This document shows, piece by piece, positions 1-4,886 of a DNA stretch of 7,222 nt. Both the position numbers and the translations under genes were made by a program. How positions within the stretch are numbered: position 1 is the stretch's first letter; each line of letters starts with the position of its first letter. Under the pieces are notes generated by a model, which made no database searches, was not told the origin of the DNA, and worked only from the letters and a program-made list of their open reading frames with translations. Origin of the DNA: an uncultured Opitutaceae bacterium (GTDB lineage: Bacteria > Verrucomicrobiota > Verrucomicrobiia > Opitutales > Opitutaceae). The stretch lies in contig CALFNJ010000494.1 of assembly GCA_937902865.1 (NCBI GenBank), positions 1 through 7,222 of the forward strand, given 5' to 3'.

Positions 1-1904
1 CCGACGTGGAAAATCATTTCGGGACGGCGCCGCGGGTGAAGCTCGCGCCCGTGCTCGTACCGACGGAGCCGCCGCCGCTGGCCCGCCGGGAAATGCACCA
101 CTTCGAGGACGTCGAACTCACGCGCGGAGGCCTGGCTTGGCAGATCCCCGGACTGACCCATCCGGATGCGCCGCTGCTCGACCTGCTCGCCACTGTGCTG
201 GGAACCGGCGACAGCTCGGTGCTCTGGCAGGCATTGCGGGAAAAGGCTCGGCTCGTGCACAGCATCGATGCCCAGAGCTGGAATCCGGGATCGGTCGGAC
301 TCTTCTGCATTTCATTCAACTGCGATGCGCCCAAGCGCGAGGCCGCGACCGCGGCGATCGAGCGGGAACTGCAGCGCTGCCAGACGCGCGGATTCACTCC
401 GGCGCAGCTCCGCAAGGCGATTCGCCAGCTCACGGTCGGCGAGATCAACACGCGAAAGACCATGGCCGGCCAGGCTTCGCGGCTCGGCGCCGCCGAGGTC
501 GTGGTGGGTGATCTCGATTACGGGCGCAGCTATTTCGAGCGCATGGCCGCCGCGACGCCGGCCGATCTCCGCCGCGTGCTGCGGCAATACCTGCTCGAAG
601 GTCAGCCGACGAGCATCTCACTCAATCCCAAGAGCGGCGCGGCGGCGGTGAACGGCTCGGCTCCGCGGACGGCGGCCCGGCCCGACTTCGAAGAGATTCG
701 CCTGAAAAACGGCGCCCGGCTGCTGCTGCAACCGGATCCGCGCCTGCCCAACCTCCATTTCCGTCTCCTCTGCCTGGGCGGACCGCCGCAGGAGGATGCG
801 GAGCGCCACGGTGCGTCGGCGTTGCTGGCGACGATGCTGACCAAGGACACGCGACGCCGGACCTCGGCCGAAGTCGCCCGCTTCATCGAAGAAGTGGGTG
901 GCTCGTTCTATCCCTTTTCGGGCAACAGCAGCCTCGGGCTGGCGGTGGAGGTGCTTCCGCCGGACGCCGACCGGGCCCTGCAGGTCTTGTCCGATGCCGT
1001 GCTCGCGCCCGCGTTCAAGGCTGCGACGTTTGCGATCGAACGCGACGCGCAGCTGGCGGATCTGCAGCAGGACGATGACGACGTCGTGACACTCGGCCGA
1101 AAGCTCCTGCGAAAGAAATTCTTCGGCACTCATCCGCTCGCGCTGGACGCTTCCGGCGATCAGGCGGGAGTGCGGGCGATCGAGTCCGCGCATCTGGCCG
1201 CGTTGCATCGGCGTCTTTTCGTTGCACCCAACGTGGTGCTGTCGGTCGCCGGCGATTTCAAAGCCGCTGCGCTCGTGCCGAAGCTGAAGGCCTTCCTCGC
1301 GAAACTTCCCGCCGGTGAGGTGCCGCGCAAAACCGTGCCCTTCGCCGGTCCCGCCGCGATCGGCGATTTCGTGGAGAAGCAGCCTCGCGAGCAGGCCGTA
1401 GTGTTCCAGGCTTTTCCGGGGCCGTCGATCCTTGGTTCCGATTTCTATGTCGGCGAGGTCGCCGACGAGATCTTCAGCGGCATGGCGTCTCGGCTGTTCG
1501 AGCGCGTGCGCGAAGAGAAGGGGTTGGCCTATTTCGTCCGTTCGGCGCGAGTGAGCGGCCTCGATGCGGGCATGTTCTATTTCTACGCCGGCACCGCGCC
1601 GCAGCATGCGGCCGAAGTCCTCCGCGAGATCGAGGCGGAGATCGAGCGGGTCCGGTCGGGTGGAGTCGAGCCGGTCGAACTGGCGCGCTGCCAGACGCGG
1701 CTGACCGCGGCGCGGCGCCAGGGCCTGCAAACGAATGCCGCGCGAGCGATGCAGGCCGGACTGAACGCGCTCTATCAGCTGCCGCTGAACGACTGGAAAA
1801 ATTACGACGCCCGCATTCGGGCCGTGACGCGCGAGGATCTCGCGGAGTTCGCCCGCCGCTATTTCCAGCGCGACCACCGAACCCAGCTCGTCGTGCAGCC
1901 GTAG
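1..1904 (+). CDS. M16 family zinc metallopeptidase (pitrilysin/insulinase type), 5'-truncated by window edge
   Basis: M16 peptidases are zinc metallopeptidases whose catalytic HxxEH lies in the first of the paired M16 modules. The visible 632 residues (counted from the GTG at 6) start inside module 1. The GTG is probably an internal Val codon, because the frame is open to the window edge and no HxxEH is visible. Residues about 30-200 are the C-terminal half of module 1 (VLGTGDSSVLWQALREKARL near 64-83). Residues about 228-430 are the N-terminal half of module 2, and about 450-632 its C-terminal half, with the family signature SRLFERVREEKGLAY at 495-509. In module 2 the site matching HxxEH reads A272-L-L-A275-T276, so this half is catalytically dead, as is usual for fused M16 proteins. 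Full-length relatives run about 850-950 residues, so roughly 250 are missing. Localisation cannot be judged without the N-terminus. The family call is firm; the substrate is unknown. Confidence 0.93.
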   Translation, partial: DVENHFGTAPRVKLAPVLVPTEPPPLARREMHHFEDVELTRGGLAWQIPGLTHPDAPLLDLLATVLGTGDSSVLWQALREKARLVHSIDAQSWNPGSVGLFCISFNCDAPKREAATAAIERELQRCQTRGFTPAQLRKAIRQLTVGEINTRKTMAGQASRLGAAEVVVGDLDYGRSYFERMAAATPADLRRVLRQYLLEGQPTSISLNPKSGAAAVNGSAPRTAARPDFEEIRLKNGARLLLQPDPRLPNLHFRLLCLGGPPQEDAERHGASALLATMLTKDTRRRTSAEVARFIEEVGGSFYPFSGNSSLGLAVEVLPPDADRALQVLSDAVLAPAFKAATFAIERDAQLADLQQDDDDVVTLGRKLLRKKFFGTHPLALDASGDQAGVRAIESAHLAALHRRLFVAPNVVLSVAGDFKAAALVPKLKAFLAKLPAGEVPRKTVPFAGPAAIGDFVEKQPREQAVVFQAFPGPSILGSDFYVGEVADEIFSGMASRLFERVREEKGLAYFVRSARVSGLDAGMFYFYAGTAPQHAAEVLREIEAEIERVRSGGVEPVELARCQTRLTAARRQGLQTNAARAMQAGLNALYQLPLNDWKNYDARIRAVTREDLAEFARRYFQRDHRTQLVVQP

Positions 1905-1922
1905 GACGGACTTCGAGCCGTC

Positions 1923-1989
1923 TCGCGCAGAGGCGCAGAGACACAGAGTTCGATCCGGTCGTCCTCTGTGTTTCTGCGCCTCTGTGCGA
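1923..1989. repeat. 26-bp-stem inverted repeat built from 8-nt GCGCAGAG-type units
   Basis: The left arm 1923-1948 pairs with 1964-1989 over 26 consecutive positions, with two G-U pairs and a 15-nt loop. Each arm is three tandem 8-nt units. On the left these are GCGCAGAG (1925-1932), GCGCAGAG (1933-1940) and ACACAGAG (1941-1948). On the right they are CTCTGTGT, TTCTGCGC and CTCTGTGC. The element starts about 20 nt after the M16 stop and could terminate or stabilise that transcript, but no T-run follows. A solo copy of one arm lies at 2846-2869. I recall similar inverted repeats being dispersed in Verrucomicrobia and other genomes, where they yield spurious ORFs. Confidence 0.9.
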
Positions 1990-2030
1990 AAGGAGAGGGA
2001 GCGGAGCGTCGGATCGACGGATTGCGTCCA

Positions 2031-2054
2031 TTCCTGATTTCCTGGGTTCCAGAT
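2031..2054 (+). repeat. TTCC element copy A (three 8-nt units)
   Basis: This 24-nt element reads as three tandem octamers: TTCCTGAT, TTCCTGGG and TTCCAGAT. It is one of four copies in the window (also 2792-2815, 3822-3845 and 6483-6506). It lies 49 nt upstream of the EF-hand gene's ATG, on the coding strand. No inverted partner is adjacent, unlike the hairpin just before it. Confidence 0.85.
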
Positions 2055-2094
2055 CACGACCGGATTGAAAGATGCTGGAGAGCACCGGCGTTTC

Positions 2095-2099
2095 AGGGG
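2095..2099 (+). promoter_or_regulatory. Ribosome binding site of the EF-hand gene
   Basis: AGGGG ends 4 nt before the ATG at 2104. It supports that start over the in-frame ATG at 2065, which would add 13 charged residues ahead of the signal peptide. It is the only Shine-Dalgarno-like site seen before any start in this window. Confidence 0.55.
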
Positions 2100-2103
2100 C
2101 TGC

Positions 2104-2439
2104 ATGAAAATCAAACGTTTCATTCAGCTCTGCACGACGCTCGCGGCCCTCGTGGCCGTGGCGTTCGTTTTCACCCCCGCGATGACCGCCGCCGAGAAAT
2201 CCGACGCGGCAGCGAAGAAGGCCAAGCAGGACCAGGAAAACCTCGAGAAGTACGATCGGAATCGGGACGGAAAGCTGGACGACGAGGAGAAGGCCGCCAT
2301 GAAGGCGGACCAGGAACGAATCGCGGCGGAAAAGAAGGAGGTCGCCGCCCAGAAAAAAGCCGCGGCGGCTGAAAAGAAGGCGGCGGCGGCCGAGGCGAAA
2401 AAGGAAAAGGCGGCGGCGAAGAAATCGCGCGACAACTAG
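2104..2439 (+). CDS. Small exported EF-hand protein with Lys/Ala-rich tail
   Basis: The protein has 111 residues. The N-terminus has KIKR followed by a hydrophobic stretch at about 6-27 ending in TPAMTAA, which fits a Sec signal peptide with likely cleavage after A30. The mature protein carries one canonical 12-residue EF-hand loop at 51-62 (DRNRDGKLDDEE), with ligands at D51, N53, D55, D59 and E62, so Ca2+ binding is likely. Residues 63-108 are almost entirely Lys, Glu, Ala and Gln with a KKAAAAE repeat, predicted to be helical or coiled coil and strongly basic at the end. The start at 2104 is preferred because it gives a clean signal peptide and has an AGGGG site. The gene stands alone, flanked by repeats, with hairpins right after the stop. 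I know of no named family. Similar short EF-hand proteins are, from memory, common in Verrucomicrobia and planctomycetes. The role is unknown; periplasmic or cell-surface calcium binding is an inference. Confidence 0.82.
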   Translation: MKIKRFIQLCTTLAALVAVAFVFTPAMTAAEKSDAAAKKAKQDQENLEKYDRNRDGKLDDEEKAAMKADQERIAAEKKEVAAQKKAAAAEKKAAAAEAKKEKAAAKKSRDN

Positions 2440-2453
2440 CTCCGAAGGGAGAA

Positions 2454-2496
2454 GCGGCGACCTTCGGGTCGCCGCAACGCGACCGGGAGGTCGCGT
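2454..2496 (+). terminator. Two tandem GC hairpins after the EF-hand gene (terminator-like)
   Basis: Hairpin 1 has a perfect 9-bp stem, 2454-2462 with 2467-2475, closed by a TTCG tetraloop. Hairpin 2 has a perfect 8-bp stem, 2477-2484 with 2489-2496, and a GGGA loop; it begins after a 1-nt spacer. They start 14 nt after the stop codon. CCCC rather than a T-run follows, so this is not a textbook intrinsic terminator. RNA 3'-end protection or a Rho-assisted end is equally possible. The segment 2442-2448 can also pair with 2461-2467, which would exclude hairpin 1. Confidence 0.55.
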
Positions 2497-2515
2497 CCCC
2501 ATCCGGAAAACCATT

Positions 2516-2535
2516 AGCGACATATTCTCGTCGCT
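2516..2535. repeat. Short hairpin abutting the REP doublet
   Basis: AGCGAC (2516-2521) pairs perfectly with GTCGCT (2530-2535) around an 8-nt A/T-rich loop, and a G-U pair can extend the base. It ends 2 nt before the first GTAG of the doublet. Confidence 0.5.
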
Positions 2536-2537
2536 GT

Positions 2538-2616
2538 GTAGCAGCCGCCGTGAGGCGGCTGAGCTTGTGGGTCGATGACGGGCTCACGAACCTGGCGGCG
2601 TCACCGCCGCCGCTAC
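2538..2616. repeat. REP-like doublet: two GTAG-led hairpins in inverted orientation
   Basis: On the plus strand, GTAG (2538-2541) is followed by an 8-bp perfect stem, 2542-2549 with 2554-2561, and a GTGA loop. On the minus strand, GTAG (2616-2613) is followed by the same layout. Its first stem position (2612/2593) is mismatched, then seven pairs join 2611-2605 with 2600-2594, again with a GTGA loop. The whole unit is an imperfect palindrome with TGTAGC (2537-2542) matching GCTACA (2612-2617). GTAG followed by a hairpin is the hallmark of REP sequences mobilised by RAYT (IS200-like Y1 HUH) transposases, and inverted pairs of them are known as REPINs. No transposase is in the window. Confidence 0.7.
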
Positions 2617-2633
2617 ATCTCTGCACAGCACCT

Positions 2634-2649
2634 CTGCGGAATTCCGCAG
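2634..2649. repeat. 16-bp perfect palindrome
   Basis: CTGCGGAATTCCGCAG is a perfect palindrome with no loop, lying between the REP doublet and the next GTAG hairpin. It could be a dimeric protein-binding site or a cruciform end. The flanks carry a related GCACAGCAC/CAGCACAGC pair. No gene start is nearby for it to regulate. Confidence 0.6.
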
Positions 2650-2666
2650 CACAGCTTGCCGATCCC

Positions 2667-2690
2667 GGGCGTCCCAAGGGACGCCCCTAC
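2667..2690 (-). repeat. GTAG-led REP-like hairpin (9-bp stem)
   Basis: On the minus strand GTAG (2690-2687) runs straight into a perfect 9-bp stem, 2686-2678 with 2675-2667, around a 2-nt TT turn. It resembles the plus-strand element at 3865-3889 in layout, with GTAG immediately followed by a GG-starting 9-bp stem. Confidence 0.65.
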
Positions 2691-2791
2691 GTGGAAATCG
2701 GCGGGCGACTGGTGGTCGACCGAATCGAATTCAGAAATCTCCAGTGCCGTCTGGGACTTCTCGAACAAACCGACTGATCGTGAAGGAATGT

Positions 2792-2815
2792 TTCCTGATT
2801 TCCTGAGTTCCAGAT
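2792..2815 (+). repeat. TTCC element copy B
   Basis: The units are TTCCTGAT, TTCCTGAG and TTCCAGAT. This copy is the exact reverse complement of copy D at 6483-6506. It is the only copy not sitting upstream of a start codon in sense orientation, as it lies beyond the 3' end of nadK. Confidence 0.88.
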
Positions 2816-2845
2816 TCAACTCGATCGAACCGCCGTAGGATCGAT

Positions 2846-2869
2846 CTCTGCGCTTCTGCGCCTCTGCGC
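2846..2869. repeat. Solo arm of the GCGCAGAG-type inverted repeat
   Basis: The units CTCTGCGC, TTCTGCGC and CTCTGCGC match the right arm of the hairpin at 1964-1989: 24 of 28 positions agree over 2846-2873, with transitions at the others. No complementary arm lies within the region, so this is a half element, 41 nt past the nadK stop. Confidence 0.8.
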
Positions 2870-2909
2870 GAGACTTCCGGCAGATCGGCGGGTATCGGAG
2901 CCCTGATCC

Positions 2910-3752
2910 TCACACCCGCTTTTCGACAAAGCCGCCGCTCCATTTGAGCTTCGTGCGCACGACGGAGAAATGGGAGTAGCCGACGCGCTGGGCGAGGAGC
3001 AGGCGAAGTGGGGAGATGGAGATTTCCACCGGCGAGCCTTCGCAGACGACGAGGTTGCGCTGGCCGTCCATCGCCACGAGGAGCTTCGAGTTCTCGCCCC
3101 GGCTGTGGACCTTGAGCCGGACATTGTGGCGGAAAATGATCGAGCGGTTGCTCAGGGTGTGCGGACAGATCGGCGTCATCGCGACCACCTCGGCGTTGGG
3201 ATGGATGATCGGGCCGCCGGCGGAAAGATTGTAGGCGGTCGAGCCGGTCGCGGTCGAAAAGATGAGACCGTCGCAGATATAGTCGGTCACCAGCTCGTCG
3301 TCGGCATGAACCTCGAGCTGCACGAGGCGCGAGTTCACCTCGTCCTTGATCAGCACGTCATTCAGCGCGAGATCGTGCGAGCCGGGGCCGGTGGAGCAGT
3401 CGAGCATGGCGCGATGGGCCACCTGATAGGTGCCCCCGAGCAATCCGGCGAACTCGGTGCGGGCTTCGTCGGCGGAAAACGTGGTGAGAAAACCAAGGCT
3501 GCCGCGGTTCACTCCGATGATCGGCACCTGCTCCCGCGCGGCTTCGCGCACCACGCCCAGCAGCGTGCCGTCGCCGCCGATGACGCAGCAGGCGTCCATG
3601 CCCTTGAGGAAGCCCGGAGAGACTGGAAACACGGCGGTATCCTTGACCGTCACGCCTGCCCGTTTGGCTATCTCGATCAGCACCCGTCCGAGCTCGGCGG
3701 CGCCGGTTTTTTCGGAATTGATGACAAAAGCGAGTTTGCGGATCGGCGGCAT
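2910..3752 (-). CDS. nadK: NAD kinase (NadK/PpnK)
   Basis: NadK phosphorylates NAD+ to NADP+ using ATP or polyphosphate in the cytosol and is the only route to NADP(H). The 280-residue length is normal. Family landmarks are in order: the N-terminal strand LAFVIN (7-12); the nucleotide-binding GGDGT at 59-63 with catalytic D61; NRGSLGFLT (82-90); the ND pair at 131-132; DGLIFSTATGSTAY at 161-174; SAGGP (177-181); and a beta-rich C-terminal domain. One deviation is Ala168 where most relatives have Pro (TPTGSTAY). The ATG at 3752 is the first in frame and lies 5 residues before the first beta strand. It has no Shine-Dalgarno and is preceded by a pyrimidine-rich CCGCCTTCC. The gene is last of the minus-strand series, with a 383-bp gap to tlyA upstream, so it may have its own promoter. 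Confidence 0.97.
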   Translation of the reverse strand: MPPIRKLAFVINSEKTGAAELGRVLIEIAKRAGVTVKDTAVFPVSPGFLKGMDACCVIGGDGTLLGVVREAAREQVPIIGVNRGSLGFLTTFSADEARTEFAGLLGGTYQVAHRAMLDCSTGPGSHDLALNDVLIKDEVNSRLVQLEVHADDELVTDYICDGLIFSTATGSTAYNLSAGGPIIHPNAEVVAMTPICPHTLSNRSIIFRHNVRLKVHSRGENSKLLVAMDGQRNLVVCEGSPVEISISPLRLLLAQRVGYSHFSVVRTKLKWSGGFVEKRV

Positions 3753-3821
3753 GGAAGGCGGTTATTTCCACACGAAACCCCGGCGATGGGAAGCCTGTAG
3801 GGTCCTGATATTTTTGTGAGG

Positions 3822-3845
3822 ATGTGGAACTCCGGAAATCAGGAA
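3822..3845 (-). repeat. TTCC element copy C, upstream of nadK
   Basis: On the minus strand the units are TTCCTGAT, TTCCGGAG and TTCCACAT, 22 of 24 positions matching copies B and D. The element reads toward nadK and ends 69 nt before its ATG. Confidence 0.8.
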
Positions 3846-3864
3846 GATCAGAACGGATGGGAGG

Positions 3865-3889
3865 GTAGGGACGGGCGGCCCGCCCGTCC
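3865..3889 (+). repeat. GTAG-led REP-like hairpin (9-bp stem)
   Basis: GTAG (3865-3868) is followed directly by a perfect 9-bp GC stem, 3869-3877 with 3881-3889, and a GCC loop. The layout matches the minus-strand element at 2667-2690; the two stems differ at four pairs, all by compensatory changes. Confidence 0.65.
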
Positions 3890-4028
3890 GGTTCGACTCC
3901 GCCATCTGTCGGTATCTAAACAGCCCTTCAGCCCGAATTGTCGATGAATGCTCCGACCGCGCGGAATTCCAAGAGCGCGCAAATTGCGCGGCGAGATTTC
4001 CTCAATCAAGGTCGCGCGCAGCTACGAA

Positions 4029-4077
4029 GCGCGAAGGCAAAAGTCGGTTTCGTTTCTTCGCGCCGCTCGCAGCGGCG
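4029..4077. repeat. Two adjoining hairpins downstream of tlyA
   Basis: GCGCGAAG (4029-4036) pairs with CTTCGCGC (4056-4063) around a 19-nt loop. CGCCGCT (4061-4067) pairs with AGCGGCG (4071-4077) around CGC. They share 3 nt, so only one can form fully at a time. They lie about 60-110 nt past the tlyA stop. No T-run marks either as a classical terminator. Confidence 0.4.
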
Positions 4078-4135
4078 CACGATCCTTTTCCTCTTCGGAA
4101 TCTCCGCGGGCCCGATAAGGCAGCCCGTTCGCCTG

Positions 4136-4885
4136 CTAACTCTTTCTCAAGCCCAGCAGGAATTCCCGGTTTCCATCGGTGCCGGTGATGGGCGAATCCA
4201 TTGAGCCGAGTAACTGTGCGCCCGGCAGATCGCGCAGCGCGAAGGCCGTGATGTCCGCCAGCACGGCGTCCTGGACCGCGGCATCGCGGATCACGCCGCG
4301 ACCTTTGTCGACTTCGCCTTTGCCGGCTTCGAACTGCGGCTTCACCAACGCGATCAGGGTGCCACCGGGGCGGAGGAAGGGCCAGACCGGGGGCAACACG
4401 GATTTCAGCGAGATGAACGACACGTCCATCACTACCGCGTCGAACTCGCTCCGGGGCAGGTCGCCGGGCTGGAGATGACGGGCATTGATCTTTTCCAGAT
4501 TGGTGACGCGGGGATCCGTCGCCAGGCGGGCGTGCAGCTGCGCGCGGCCAACGTCGACGCACACGGCATCGGCCGCGCCCGCCTGCAGGGCGCAATCGGT
4601 GAAGCCGCCCGTCGAGGCGCCGACGTCGAGGAGATGGGCGCCGCGCAGATCGATCGCGAATTTTTCCAGGAATGCGGCCAGCTTTTCTCCGCCACGGCTG
4701 ACGAAGCGCGGCGGCTGCTCGACGATCAGCTCGATGTCGGTCGTGAATTCCTTGCCCGGCTTGTCGAGCCGTTCCGTGCCGCGGAGCACGCGTCCGCTCA
4801 TGATCAGTGCCTTGGCCTGGGCACGGCTGGCGGCCAGGCCGCGGGCGACCAGCAGTTCGTCGAGGCGCACTTTGGCCGTCGCCAT
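4136..4885 (-). CDS. tlyA: TlyA-type rRNA (cytidine-2'-O)-methyltransferase
   Basis: TlyA methylates ribose 2'-OH of cytidines in 16S and/or 23S rRNA using SAM; family members are often mislabelled hemolysin A. The 249-residue length is normal. Residues about 6-52 form an S4 RNA-binding domain (RLDELLVARGLAASRAQAKA). FVSRGGEKL (61-69) links it to a Rossmann FtsJ/RrmJ-like domain with the SAM motif DVGASTGGFTD (87-97). The four residues known as the catalytic tetrad in mycobacterial TlyA can be placed: K68 (SRGGEK), D154 (MDVSFISL), K182 (VKPQFEAGK) and E241 (GNREFLL). The ATG at 4885 is chosen over the frame's upstream extension to 5104, because the S4 domain starts right there and the extension only overlaps mutM out of frame. 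The start lies 1 nt after the mutM stop with no clear Shine-Dalgarno, so translational coupling is likely. Whether it modifies one or both rRNAs cannot be told from sequence. Confidence 0.96.
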   Translation of the reverse strand: MATAKVRLDELLVARGLAASRAQAKALIMSGRVLRGTERLDKPGKEFTTDIELIVEQPPRFVSRGGEKLAAFLEKFAIDLRGAHLLDVGASTGGFTDCALQAGAADAVCVDVGRAQLHARLATDPRVTNLEKINARHLQPGDLPRSEFDAVVMDVSFISLKSVLPPVWPFLRPGGTLIALVKPQFEAGKGEVDKGRGVIRDAAVQDAVLADITAFALRDLPGAQLLGSMDSPITGTDGNREFLLGLRKS

Positions 4886-4886
4886 A

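Larger units (their letters stand above)
2440..2909. other. Gene-free, hairpin-rich intergenic region between the EF-hand gene and nadK 3' ends
   Basis: I see no convincing coding sequence in these 470 nt; the short open frames simply translate the repeats. Seven perfect or near-perfect hairpins occur between 2454 and 2686, followed by two members of the triplet-unit repeats (2792-2815 and 2846-2869). The genes on both sides converge here, so the region is 3' to both and contains no promoter that is obviously needed. Individual elements are listed separately. Confidence 0.8.
3753..4135. other. Intergenic region between tlyA and nadK
   Basis: No credible gene is seen in these 383 nt; an 88-codon plus-strand frame runs into tlyA antisense and looks like chance. 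Contents are TTCC copy C, a GTAG hairpin, and small hairpins at 3976-3990, 4029-4063 and 4061-4077. A weak sigma70-like pair faces nadK on the minus strand: TCGACA at 3944-3939, 18 nt, then TTTAGA at 3920-3915. It is the best promoter candidate found but would leave a leader of about 150 nt or more. Confidence 0.5.

Noticed and set aside
2065..2103. Upstream ATG for the EF-hand gene
   Set aside because: It would put 13 charged residues before the signal peptide and has no good RBS. The ATG at 2104 has AGGGG and a standard signal peptide.
618..2123. Minus-strand open frame of about 500 codons antisense to the M16 gene
   Set aside because: It lies opposite a clear M16 peptidase, has Arg/His-rich composition without motifs, and runs through the 1923-1989 hairpin. 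It is a product of GC-rich codon bias.
2550..2838. Short plus-strand frames over the REP region
   Set aside because: They only translate hairpins and the TTCC element; no coding signature.
1923..2873. CRISPR array suggested by repeated 24-nt sequences
   Set aside because: Copies are scattered over kilobases, occur in both orientations, have no regular spacers and no cas genes are nearby.
2970..3800. Plus-strand open frame of 276 codons antisense to nadK
   Set aside because: It is the shadow of NAD kinase; no recognisable motif, and composition follows the complementary third-position bias.
3915..3944. Sigma70-like promoter for nadK
   Set aside because: The -10 match is poor and the leader would be long; kept only as a note in the intergenic entry.
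3938..4204. 88-codon plus-strand frame in the tlyA-nadK gap
   Set aside because: No SD, no hydrophobic or conserved pattern, and its end overlaps tlyA antisense.
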